This document shows, one piece after another, positions 6,270-12,500 of a DNA stretch of 15,071 bases (its first letter is position 1; every line of letters starts with the position of its first letter). A program made the position numbers and the translations under genes. This DNA is from Phycisphaeraceae bacterium (GTDB taxonomy: Bacteria > Planctomycetota > Phycisphaerae > Phycisphaerales > Phycisphaeraceae), in contig JADZET010000350.1 of NCBI GenBank assembly GCA_020850375.1, positions 1 to 15,071 on the forward strand, written 5' to 3'. Below the pieces are notes generated by a model. It worked only from the letters and a program-made list of their open reading frames with translations, was not told the origin of the DNA and searched no databases.

Positions 6270-8307
6270 GGCCCCGCAGCCCGACCATGACACGGTGAGC
6301 CTCACCGCCGCGATGCAGATCGACGCCCAGGCGTCGGCCTCGGGTGAGGGCGCCACGCCGGCCCTGCCGCGTTTCAGCATGATCGCCTACACGGGTGGCG
6401 CCATGCGCCTGGCGGGGTGGAAGTTCCCGGTTGTCGTCGATCTGGCGGGGATGAACATTCCCTCGCAGCTCCGGCCCATCCGTGTCGGACACAACACCGA
6501 CCAGCGCGTGGGCCATACCACGGCCATCCGCATCGAGAACGGCGCTTCCGGGGGGCAGTTGGTGGCTGGCGGCGTCGTCTCTTGCACGGGCCGCACCGCC
6601 CAGGAGGTCGTCGCCGACGCTCGTAATGGCTTCCCCTGGCAGGCGAGTATTGGGGCGGCCGTCGAGGAGTTCGAGTTCACGCCGGAGGGACGCACGGTCG
6701 TCGTCAATGGTCAGGAGTTCGCGGGCCCCGTGAACGTCGTGCGGCGGTCGACGCTAGGCGAGATCAGCTTCGTGGACCTGGGCGCCGACGGCAACACGTC
6801 GGCCCGTGTGGCCGCTTCGGCCAAGAAAGAGAGTCAGAACATGGACGGTCAGGACCCCCAGAAGCAGAACGAACAGGACCAGCCGAACCAGGACACTCCC
6901 AAGGTCGAGGCGAAGGCGCAGGATGTCGCGGCCACCTCGACGGCGGACGTCATGCCCGATCCCGTGGCGGAGATGCGAGCCAAGGTCGCCGCCGAGACGC
7001 AGCGGATCGCGGGCATCCGCGAATTGTGCGCCGGCAAGCTCCCTGGGGTCGAAGCCAAGGCCATCGCCGAGGGCTGGGATCTGACCAAGACCGAGCTCGA
7101 GGTCCTGCGGGCGTCGCGCCCCAAGGCACCGATGGGGTACGTGGTGACCTCCCCGGCCATCACCGGGGCGGTGCTCGAGGCCGCCTGCCTCCTGTCGGCC
7201 AAGATCCACACCCCCGAGGCCCACTGCGACGAGCAGGCCCTGGACGTGGCGTTGAAGCGATTCCGCAGCGGGATCAGTTTGCAGGAGCTCTTCCTCGAGG
7301 CCGCCATCGCCAACGGCTACGTGGGCCACAGCTTCCGCTCCGACGCCCGGCGGATCATGGAGTATGCGTTCGCCAGCCACCTTCCGGGGGCCGGCATGGC
7401 GCCCATCCAGGCCGCGCTCTCCAACATCGACATTGGCGGGATCCTCTCGAGCGTGGCGAACAAGTTCCTGCTCGAGGGGTTCTTCAGCGTCGAGCGGACC
7501 TGGCGGAACATCTGTGCGGTGCGGAGTGTCGGTGACTTTAAGACCGTGACGAGCTACCGCCTGATCGGCACGGACCAGTACGAGCAGGTCGCTCCGGGCG
7601 GCGAACTCAAGCACGGCACGCTGGGCCAGGAGACGTATTCGAACAAGGCCGACACCTACGGCCTGCTGCTGGGCATCGACCGCCGGGACATCATCAACGA
7701 CGACCTCGGGGCCATCTCGACGGTCCCCCGGAAGCTCGGGCGCGGCAGCGGCCTGAAGATCAATGACGTCTTCTGGACGATCTTCCTGAGTAACGCCGCG
7801 TTCTTCGTGGCGGGGAACAAGAATTACCTCAGTGGCGCCAACACCGCCCTGGGCATCGACGCGATGAGCGCCGTCGAGCAGGCCTTCAGCGATCAGGTGG
7901 ATGCGGACGGCAAGCCCATCGGTGTCCTGCCAGCGGTGTTGCTGGTGCCGACGAGTCTGTCGGCCATGGCCACGCAGCTCTTTAAGTCGCTCGAGATCCG
8001 CGACACGACGGCCAACACCAAGACGCCCCTGGCCAACCCGCACCAAGGCAAGTTCCGCGCCGAGGTCAGCCGGTACCTGGGCAACAGCAAGTTCGCTGGC
8101 AACAGCCAGAAGGCCTGGTACCTCTTGGCCGACCCGGCGGACCTGGCGGTGATCGAGGTGGCGTTCCTCAACGGTCAGGAATCGCCCACGATCGAGACGG
8201 CTGAGGCGGACTTCAACGTCCTGGGCGTGCAGCTGCGCGGCTACCACGACTTCGGCGTGGCCCTGCAGGACCCGCGCGGGGGCGTGAAGGCCAAGGGTGA
8301 GGTGTAA
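6229..8307 (+). CDS. Fused prohead protease, scaffold-like linker and Mu gpT-type major capsid protein
   Basis: One 692-aa ORF encodes maturation protease and capsid together. ATG 6229 has a GAGGA site 8 nt upstream, better than ATG 6214, and overlaps the portal gene. Residues about 35-200 look like a herpes/HK97-type prohead protease: His88 and His96 in VGHNTDQRVGHTT, and serines 174 and 180 in RRSTLGEISFVDL, are catalytic candidates. Residues about 200-300 are Gln/Glu/Ala-rich and helical, like a scaffold delta domain. Residues about 330-692 match the Mu gpT capsid family, with TWRNICAVRSVGDFKTVTSY, a GGELKHGTLGQETY loop and LGIDRRDIINDDLGAI. Protease/capsid fusions are known in some phages. 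An in-frame internal ATG at 6841 could release a protease-free form. Confidence 0.88.
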   Translation: MTRPPGSMLAKPPEAPQPDHDTVSLTAAMQIDAQASASGEGATPALPRFSMIAYTGGAMRLAGWKFPVVVDLAGMNIPSQLRPIRVGHNTDQRVGHTTAIRIENGASGGQLVAGGVVSCTGRTAQEVVADARNGFPWQASIGAAVEEFEFTPEGRTVVVNGQEFAGPVNVVRRSTLGEISFVDLGADGNTSARVAASAKKESQNMDGQDPQKQNEQDQPNQDTPKVEAKAQDVAATSTADVMPDPVAEMRAKVAAETQRIAGIRELCAGKLPGVEAKAIAEGWDLTKTELEVLRASRPKAPMGYVVTSPAITGAVLEAACLLSAKIHTPEAHCDEQALDVALKRFRSGISLQELFLEAAIANGYVGHSFRSDARRIMEYAFASHLPGAGMAPIQAALSNIDIGGILSSVANKFLLEGFFSVERTWRNICAVRSVGDFKTVTSYRLIGTDQYEQVAPGGELKHGTLGQETYSNKADTYGLLLGIDRRDIINDDLGAISTVPRKLGRGSGLKINDVFWTIFLSNAAFFVAGNKNYLSGANTALGIDAMSAVEQAFSDQVDADGKPIGVLPAVLLVPTSLSAMATQLFKSLEIRDTTANTKTPLANPHQGKFRAEVSRYLGNSKFAGNSQKAWYLLADPADLAVIEVAFLNGQESPTIETAEADFNVLGVQLRGYHDFGVALQDPRGGVKAKGEV
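6823..6843 (+). promoter_or_regulatory. Candidate internal ribosome-binding site and start within the protease/capsid gene
   Basis: A purine-rich AAGAAAGAGAG stretch (6823-6833) sits 7 nt before an in-frame ATG (6841). The site lies exactly at the border between the protease domain and the Gln-rich linker. Initiation here would give a 488-aa scaffold-plus-capsid protein. This resembles the nested-gene logic of lambda C/Nu3. The ribosome site is only a partial match to AGGAGG, so the call is tentative. Confidence 0.4.
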
Positions 8308-8323
8308 GCGGCGGAGCCGCTTA
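8305..8323 (+). other. Hairpin overlapping the capsid stop codon
   Basis: TAAGCGGC (8305-8312) and GCCGCTTA (8316-8323) form a perfect 8-bp stem with a three-base GGA loop. The left arm begins with the TAA stop of the capsid gene. No T-tract follows, so full intrinsic termination is unlikely. It may protect the capsid message from 3' decay, or reduce read-through into the downstream genes. Confidence 0.55.
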
Positions 8324-8380
8324 AGAGCAGGGGAACAGGTGAGCAGTTGACGAGCCAGATGGCTCAAGGAGCGATTGAAC

Positions 8381-8710
8381 ATGGCAACGTTCGTGCATGA
8401 CGGAAGCGTGATCGACTACACCCCCGGAAGCGATGTCGTGTCCGGCGCGGTCGTGGTGCAGGGCGAACTGGTCGGTGTCTCGCCTCGCCCCATTGCGGCC
8501 AACACCCCCGGTGTGCTGGCCGTGGCGGGGGTGTTCGACTTCCCCAAGGCCACGGGGGCCAGCACGGCCATCACGGCCGGGGCCAACTGCTACTGGGATG
8601 CCGGCAACCATCAAGCAACGACCACGGCTACGGGCAACAAACTGATCGGCAAGAGCGTGCGTGCGGCGGCGGATGCCGACGCGACGGTGCGCATCCGCCT
8701 GATGCAGTAG
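8381..8710 (+). CDS. DUF2190-like capsid decoration protein
   Basis: The 109-aa product starts at ATG 8381, with AAGGAG 9 nt upstream; a TTG at 8375 is too close to that site. It is beta-rich, with the DUF2190 pattern: an N-terminal strand (ATFVHDGSVIDYTPGSDVVS), repeated 'AxGxxVVVQGELVGVSPRPI' and 'GVLAVAGVFDFPKATG' strands, then AGANCYWDAGNHQATTTATG and IGKSVRAAADADATVRIRL at the end. Proteins of this family commonly follow the major capsid gene and are thought to decorate or stabilise the head, in the manner of lambda gpD. The position after the capsid gene fits. The family call rests on pattern recognition by eye. Confidence 0.78.
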   Translation: MATFVHDGSVIDYTPGSDVVSGAVVVQGELVGVSPRPIAANTPGVLAVAGVFDFPKATGASTAITAGANCYWDAGNHQATTTATGNKLIGKSVRAAADADATVRIRLMQ

Positions 8711-8738
8711 CCCCCGCCCCCGGAAGGAGCGTCCGAGC

Positions 8739-9122
8739 GTGATCGACCTGCTGGCCCAGGGCGCGGCGTGGCTCGACCAGATGCGACTGGCGCATCTGTC
8801 CCAACCCGTGACGTATGAGCGTGGGGCAGACTCGGTCGAGCTGGCCGCCACATTCGGGACCACGAGTTACGAGGTCACGGACGATTCGGGCGCCACGGTT
8901 CGAGCCCAGGCCATGGACTTCATCATCAGTGCCGGGGACCTGGTGCTCCATGGCGAAGCCACTCAACCTCACGTCGGCGACAGGATTCGCCTGACACAGG
9001 GCACGACGCTTCGGGTGTTCGAGGTGTTGGACCTAGCGGGCAGTGGCCACTACAGGCCGTGCGACCCGACAGGTCAGATGCTCCGGATTCACGCCAAGCA
9101 GATCGACGAGGTGACGTCTTGA
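8739..9122 (+). CDS. Probable head-tail connector (stopper-like) protein
   Basis: The 127-aa product starts at GTG 8739 with a strong GGAAGGAG site 9 nt upstream. An N-terminal helix (LLAQGAAWLDQMRLAHLS) precedes a beta-barrel-like body ending GDRIRLTQGTTLRVFEVLDL and YRPCDPTGQMLRIHAKQI. Small proteins with a helix plus SH3-like barrel in this position act as head-completion or stopper rings, such as lambda gpFII. I do not see a decisive family signature, so the role is inferred from the gene order (after the decoration protein and before the tail terminator). The stop codon overlaps the TTG start of the next gene in a TTGA junction. Confidence 0.55.
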   Translation: MIDLLAQGAAWLDQMRLAHLSQPVTYERGADSVELAATFGTTSYEVTDDSGATVRAQAMDFIISAGDLVLHGEATQPHVGDRIRLTQGTTLRVFEVLDLAGSGHYRPCDPTGQMLRIHAKQIDEVTS

Positions 9123-9370
9123 ATCGTCCGTGTCCCGAGCACCAGTACGAGCGGGTCTGCAAGGGCGAGTTCGCCGCTCTGCACGCCAAGCTCGACCGTA
9201 TGGATGAGGCGATCCGCGGCACGCCCGGCAATGGCACCCCGGGCATCAAGGTGCGCCTCGATCGCCTCGAACAGGCCCAGGCGGTGCGGTCGCGCTTGAT
9301 GTGGATCATCGCCGGCTCCGTGGCCTCCCTGGCCGTCGCGGCGGTGTGGAAGCTCGTCATCGGAGGTTAA
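9119..9370 (+). CDS. Small coiled-coil protein with one membrane segment (XhlA-like)
   Basis: The 83-aa product starts at TTG 9119, coupled to the previous gene through a TTGA overlap and preceded by GAGGTGA. The N-terminus has two Cys (CPEHQYERVC) and a heptad-like helix (EFAALHAKLDRMDEAIRG). A Gly/Pro loop (GTPGNGTPG) leads to a second helix (VRLDRLEQAQAVRSR) and one transmembrane segment (LMWIIAGSVASLAVAAVWKL) with an in/out basic flank. This architecture is like XhlA-type phage proteins, which work with holins in lysis or membrane association. Its position among neck genes is not typical of lysis genes, so a structural or superinfection role remains possible. Confidence 0.62.
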   Translation: MNRPCPEHQYERVCKGEFAALHAKLDRMDEAIRGTPGNGTPGIKVRLDRLEQAQAVRSRLMWIIAGSVASLAVAAVWKLVIGG

Positions 9371-9372
9371 AC

Positions 9373-9807
9373 GTGTCCACCATCCTCGACATCGCCGACG
9401 CCGTGAAGGCCGAACTCAACTCCTCCGGAAGTCCTCTTGCCGGCCTCGCCGTCGTCCAGCGGCACTACAAGCCCGCGTTCGACCTGAAGGAACTCAAGGA
9501 CCTGCACGTCGTGGTCGTGCCCAAGGCCGTCGAGAGCACCGGGGCCACGCGGACATTGATGCAGATGGACGTGCAGATCGACGTCGGCGTGCTCAAGAAG
9601 CTCGGCGAGGATCCCGTGGCGGAGGCGGACACCCTCATGTCGCTCGTGGAGGACATCGCCGGTTACCTGCGATCGCGCCCGCTGGCTGCCCTTCCGGGAG
9701 TTGTGTGGGTGCGGTGTGAGAACACGCCGATCTACGCACCGGATCACCTTGAACAATTCCGCCAGTTCACCAGTGTCCTGACCCTGACGTATCGCGTCCT
9801 GAGGTAA
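9373..9807 (+). CDS. Probable tail terminator / tail completion protein
   Basis: The 144-aa product starts at GTG 9373 with GGAGG 6 nt upstream, 2 nt after the previous stop. It has an N-terminal helix (TILDIADAVKAELNSSG), beta strands such as LHVVVVPKAVES and TLMQMDVQIDVGVLKKL, a long helix (ADTLMSLVEDIAGYLRSRPL), and a final strand (FTSVLTLTYRVLR). This alpha/beta arrangement with a central helix and a C-terminal 'LTLTYRV' strand is typical of tail terminator (lambda gpU / SPP1 gp17-type) proteins. Its position before the gp10-like and tail-tube genes agrees. The assignment rests on fold pattern and gene order. Confidence 0.6.
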   Translation: MSTILDIADAVKAELNSSGSPLAGLAVVQRHYKPAFDLKELKDLHVVVVPKAVESTGATRTLMQMDVQIDVGVLKKLGEDPVAEADTLMSLVEDIAGYLRSRPLAALPGVVWVRCENTPIYAPDHLEQFRQFTSVLTLTYRVLR

Positions 9808-9810
9808 GCC

Positions 9811-10224
9811 ATGAGCGTGACGAAGAAGTGGATGGGTGCGGCTGACGTGGCGGTGACCGACGCGGGCGAGCTCCTCGTCCGTAGCGGTGGCGCCGCGGAG
9901 ATCAAGCGGGCCAAGATCAATGCGGCCTCCAATGCCGCGGCGGGCAACGTGATCGTTCCGGGGGTGGCCGGCAAGAAGCTCTGCGTCCTGGGCCTGTGCC
10001 TGATCGCGGCTGGGGCCATGAACGCGACGTTCTACTCCGGGCCGGCGGACACGGGCACGGCCGTGAGCGCCGTCCTGGCTCTGGCGGCCAATGGTGGGTT
10101 CGTCCTGCCCGTGCCGGGTGACCGCGAGCAGTACTGGTTCGCCACCAACTCCGACGAAGCGTTGACCTTGCTCCTAAGCGCCGCCGTGCAGTGCAGCGGC
10201 TGGATCGTCTACTTCGAGGTGTAG
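9811..10224 (+). CDS. Beta-sandwich phage surface or virion protein
   Basis: The 137-aa product follows the tail-terminator candidate by 3 nt. The central part has a pattern I associate with a widespread, mostly unnamed phage virion module: a strand ending KRAKINAASNAAAGNVIVPG, then VAGKKLCVLGLCLIAAGAMN, then ALAANGGFVLPVPGD and a final SAAVQCSGWIVYFEV. It is Ala/Gly-rich, has no signal peptide, and is likely to form a jelly-roll or Ig-like sandwich. Such proteins are found as head or tail decorations or fibre parts. Which part it occupies here is unknown. It forms a pair with the ConA-like gene that begins 2 nt after its stop. Confidence 0.55.
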   Translation: MSVTKKWMGAADVAVTDAGELLVRSGGAAEIKRAKINAASNAAAGNVIVPGVAGKKLCVLGLCLIAAGAMNATFYSGPADTGTAVSAVLALAANGGFVLPVPGDREQYWFATNSDEALTLLLSAAVQCSGWIVYFEV

Positions 10225-10226
10225 TC

Positions 10227-10829
10227 GTGGCCAGTGACCTGTTCAACATTCCGGGGGCGATCGAGGCCAACCCGACATCTTCCTGGGTGAAGGTGCTGGG
10301 GGCGACGATCAGCTCCGACGGCCAATTCGCCACCGGCGGCGTGCAGTCGCTGTACCACTGGCTCGATGAGTCCATCCACCCGAGCAAACAGTACACGCAG
10401 GTCCAGATCCCGGCTGAGATCGCGCTCACCAGTGCCAACACCTTCAGCGGCGGCCTTCGCCTCCAGGACGGCGTGCGCAGCGGTTATGCCGCCTACTACT
10501 ACAAGGGTGGCAGCGTCTACGGCTGGGTGATGCTCCTGCGTGTCGACAACGGCACGATGGTGCCGCTCGGCAGCGGGCTGCAGATCGACCCACCCCCACT
10601 ATCGCTGCGGTTCGAGGTGGAGGGCAGCCAGCTAGTCCTCAAGAAGATGGCCGCTGGAGATGCGGACTGGGTGACGATCCGCACGGCCACCGATGCCACC
10701 TATCCCACGGGTAAGGTCGGGTTGATCTCCGCTCATCCGTCGTCCGGCTTCTTCCTCGACGCCTGGGAGGCGGGATCGCTTTCAACTCCCTCTGTAGCAG
10801 GCATGCTCCTGCGGGGGGTCGGCGCGTGA
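10227..10829 (+). CDS. ConA/LamG-like lectin-fold protein, probable virion surface or adsorption protein
   Basis: The 200-aa product starts at GTG 10227 with GAGGTG upstream. The sequence is strand after strand with aromatic residues: YAAYYYKGGSVYGWVMLLRV, then LSLRFEVEGSQLVLKKM, WVTIRTATDATYPTGKVGLI and SSGFFLDAWEAGSL at the end. The combination of 'RFEVEGSQLVL', 'DATYPTGKVGLIS' and a final 'FFLDAWEAG' strand is characteristic of the concanavalin-A/LamG jelly roll used for sugar binding or hydrolysis. No catalytic pair is evident, so a carbohydrate-binding role is the better guess. It overlaps the gp10-like gene by 4 nt (GTGA). Its placement among neck genes rather than with tail fibres is unusual. 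Confidence 0.6.
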   Translation: MASDLFNIPGAIEANPTSSWVKVLGATISSDGQFATGGVQSLYHWLDESIHPSKQYTQVQIPAEIALTSANTFSGGLRLQDGVRSGYAAYYYKGGSVYGWVMLLRVDNGTMVPLGSGLQIDPPPLSLRFEVEGSQLVLKKMAAGDADWVTIRTATDATYPTGKVGLISAHPSSGFFLDAWEAGSLSTPSVAGMLLRGVGA

Positions 10830-11248
10830 TCCAAATCGACTTCAAAGCCCTGTTCTTCGATCGGCCGTCGGTGCTCAATGCCGTCGACCGGACGACGCGG
10901 CGGGTGCTGAGCAAGTTCGGGGCGTTCGTCCGCACCACGGCCAAGCGCAGCATCCGGCGGAAGAAGGGTGCCAGCGCCCCTGGAAGTCCGCCACACTCGC
11001 ATGAGGGATCGCTCCGCCGGCTGATCTACTTCGGCTATGACCCGGCCAAGCGGTCCGTCGTCGTCGGGCCCGTGCCATTCGGCAAGGGCGAAGCGCCATC
11101 GCTGCTCGAGCACGGCGGCACGACCACGCTCAAGCGTCGCGGCAAGACGGTAACCGCTCACTACCCCGCACGAAGTTTTATGGGCCCCGCCCTCGAGGCC
11201 GAGAAGCCCAAGCTGTCGGCGATGTGGGCGGACAGTGTTAAACGGTAA
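10826..11248 (+). CDS. HK97-gp10-like tail completion protein
   Basis: The 140-aa product starts at GTG 10826 inside a GTGA overlap with the previous stop. It has the family's usual layout: an N-terminal helix ending FGAFVRTTAKRSIRRKKGAS, a Pro/Ser loop (APGSPPHSHEGSLRRLIYFG), a strand with the VVVGPVP motif, then LEHGGTT and a C-terminal YPARSFMGPALEAEKP helix. HK97-gp10-like proteins join the tail to the head or help complete the tail. The sequence is strongly basic in the first half. The next gene, the tail tube, begins 18 nt downstream, giving the classical order completion protein then tube. Confidence 0.85.
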   Translation: MIQIDFKALFFDRPSVLNAVDRTTRRVLSKFGAFVRTTAKRSIRRKKGASAPGSPPHSHEGSLRRLIYFGYDPAKRSVVVGPVPFGKGEAPSLLEHGGTTTLKRRGKTVTAHYPARSFMGPALEAEKPKLSAMWADSVKR

Positions 11249-11266
11249 CCACGAGAGGATCCAGCC

Positions 11267-11683
11267 ATGCCCAGCTTCATCTTGGGGATGAACGCCAAGC
11301 TCTACTTCGGCACCGCCGGCGCCACCGCCGCCACCGAGATGACCAACGTCCGCAACGTCACGCTCACCCTCGAGGCCGGCGAGGCCGATGTCACCACGCG
11401 TGCGAATCAGGGCTGGCGAGCGACGGCCCCCACGCTCCGCGAGTGCACCTGCGAGTTCGAGATGGTCTGGGACCCGGCCGACGCAGGGTTCACGGCCATT
11501 AAAGACGCTTTCCTCGCCGCCGGCACGGTGGCGCTCAAGATCCTCGACAAGGCCAACGGCCAGGGGCCGGACGGGGACTTCTCCATCACGTCGTTCAGTC
11601 GCGGCGAACAACTCGAAGAGGCGATCACCGTCAGCGTGACGGCCAAGCTCGCCGCCTTCAGGGATTGGATCGAAGGGAGCTAA
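11267..11683 (+). CDS. Major tail tube protein
   Basis: The 138-aa product has a GAGAGGA site just before ATG 11267. It shows the pattern of siphovirus tube proteins: an N-terminal strand (MPSFILGMNAKLYFGTAG), VRNVTLTLEAGEADVTTRAN, then an EFEMVWDPADAGFTAIKDAF hairpin-helix, KILDKANGQGPDGDF and a long ISVTAKLA-type final region. The phrase 'AxVTTRANxGWRATAPTLRE' is typical of the family. Tube proteins stack as hexameric rings beneath the neck. The stop overlaps by 4 nt the stop of the antitoxin gene on the opposite strand. Confidence 0.82.
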   Translation: MPSFILGMNAKLYFGTAGATAATEMTNVRNVTLTLEAGEADVTTRANQGWRATAPTLRECTCEFEMVWDPADAGFTAIKDAFLAAGTVALKILDKANGQGPDGDFSITSFSRGEQLEEAITVSVTAKLAAFRDWIEGS

Positions 11684-11889
11684 CGCTTGCCGCGGCGCTT
11701 GCTCTGGCGGGCGAGCGACGCGCGGAACGCGGTCAGATCAGGCAGTGGCGGCTGGAAGTCGGGCTCGACCGGCATGATGCGGGCCACGGGCTTGCCACGG
11801 CGGGTGATCAGGGTCGATTCACCACGCTTGGCCGCGGCAAGGACGCCGCCAAAGTGACGCCTGACTTCCGTGATCGACATCTGCCGCAT
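11680..11889 (-). CDS. Phd/YefM-family type II antitoxin, without adjacent toxin
   Basis: The start at 11889 is supported by a GGGAG site 7 nt upstream, giving 69 aa; an upstream in-frame start would lack a site. Residues 1-45 carry the Phd/YefM DNA-binding pattern: MSITEVRRHFGGVLAAAKRG then STLITRRGKPVARIMPVE. The family binds its own promoter and neutralises a toxin through its C-terminus. Here the C-terminus is a basic, Pro-rich tail (DFQPPLPDLTAFRASLARQS then KRRGKR). No toxin gene lies downstream on this strand, where the antisense of the tail tube begins. The gene is opposite to all tail genes around it, so it looks like an inserted passenger. It might act as a repressor or counter a host toxin. 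Confidence 0.8.
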   Translation of the reverse strand: MRQMSITEVRRHFGGVLAAAKRGESTLITRRGKPVARIMPVEPDFQPPLPDLTAFRASLARQSKRRGKR

Positions 11890-11951
11890 GGCACGCTCCC
11901 AGGACGACAACAACCTACGTTCCTTTGCCGTCAACCTCAAGGAGATCGGGC

Positions 11952-12452
11952 ATGAAGACCTTCACGGACAACGCCAGCCGGTCGTGGACGATCCAACTCA
12001 CGCTCGATGCGGTTAAACGCGTCAAGAACCTCGTCGGCGTCAACCTGCTCGAACTCGAGGGGGGCGATCCAGCTTCCGGGGGGCCGCTGCTCACGCGCCT
12101 GGGCACGGACGTGCTGCTCCTGTGTGATGTGATCTACGCCCTGATCAAGCCGCAGGCGGATCAGCGGCAAGGGGGTGGCGTCAGCGATGAGCAGTTCGCG
12201 GCGGCCTTGGGGGGTGACGCCATCCTGGCGGCGCAGACGGCCTTTTATGAGGAGCTCGTGGATTTTTTCCGGGGGCTGCATCGCGGCGACCTGGTCAAGG
12301 TCGTGCAGATGCAGCGACGGATGATCGACCTGGCCGTGCAACGCATCGAGACACGGATCGACGGACTCGACCTCGATGCCACGGTCGCGACGACCCTTGG
12401 CGGCTCGTCTATGAGCTTGCCGGCGTCGTCGGCGTCGACCCCGGGCCCCTGA
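11952..12452 (+). CDS. Tail assembly chaperone, G-type (upstream frame)
   Basis: The 166-aa product starts at ATG 11952 with AAGGAG 8 nt upstream. It begins FTDNASRSWTIQLTLDAVKR, then a helical region with VKNLVGVNLLELEGGDPA, VLLLCDVIYALIKPQADQRQ and a long EELVDFFRGLHRGDLVKVVQ helix. Position between tube and tape measure, and a helical content, match lambda gpG-type chaperones that coat the tape measure during tail assembly. The last 18 or so residues turn low-complexity Ser/Ala/Pro, while the -1 frame becomes protein-like, and the ORF ends two codons after a slippery heptamer. This suggests the product is also made as a longer frameshifted form of about 242 aa. Confidence 0.75.
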   Translation: MKTFTDNASRSWTIQLTLDAVKRVKNLVGVNLLELEGGDPASGGPLLTRLGTDVLLLCDVIYALIKPQADQRQGGGVSDEQFAAALGGDAILAAQTAFYEELVDFFRGLHRGDLVKVVQMQRRMIDLAVQRIETRIDGLDLDATVATTLGGSSMSLPASSASTPGP

Positions 12453-12500
12453 CGCTGCGGGAACTGCTGGCCATGGCGGAGGGTCGCAGCCGCCAGCAGT
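12440..12500 (+). promoter_or_regulatory. Candidate -1 ribosomal frameshift signal: slippery C CCG GGC plus stem-loop
   Basis: In the upstream frame, codons ACC CCG GGC CCC TGA end the gene. C CCG GGC (12440-12446) has the X XXY YYZ form needed for tandem -1 slippage. After it, a perfect 9-bp stem forms between ACTGCTGGC (12463-12471) and GCCAGCAGT (12492-12500). The 16-nt spacer is longer than the usual 5-9 nt. Slippage would join 165 upstream codons to 77 downstream codons. Confidence 0.5.

Noticed and set aside
6754..8382. A 542-codon minus-strand open frame opposite the capsid region
   Set aside because: The composition (His/Arg/Leu/Val-rich, no domain) is that of an antisense shadow of a GC-rich gene. 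The plus strand has clear protease and capsid motifs.
10733..11611. A 292-codon minus-strand frame, considered as a possible toxin partner downstream of the antitoxin
   Set aside because: It overlaps the gp10-like and tail-tube genes, has no toxin-family motif (no PIN, RelE or Doc signature) and no ribosome site next to the antitoxin gene.
12408..12452. ATG at 12411 in the upstream chaperone frame as a separate short ORF
   Set aside because: It is in frame with, and inside, the G-type gene and would give only about 13 residues.
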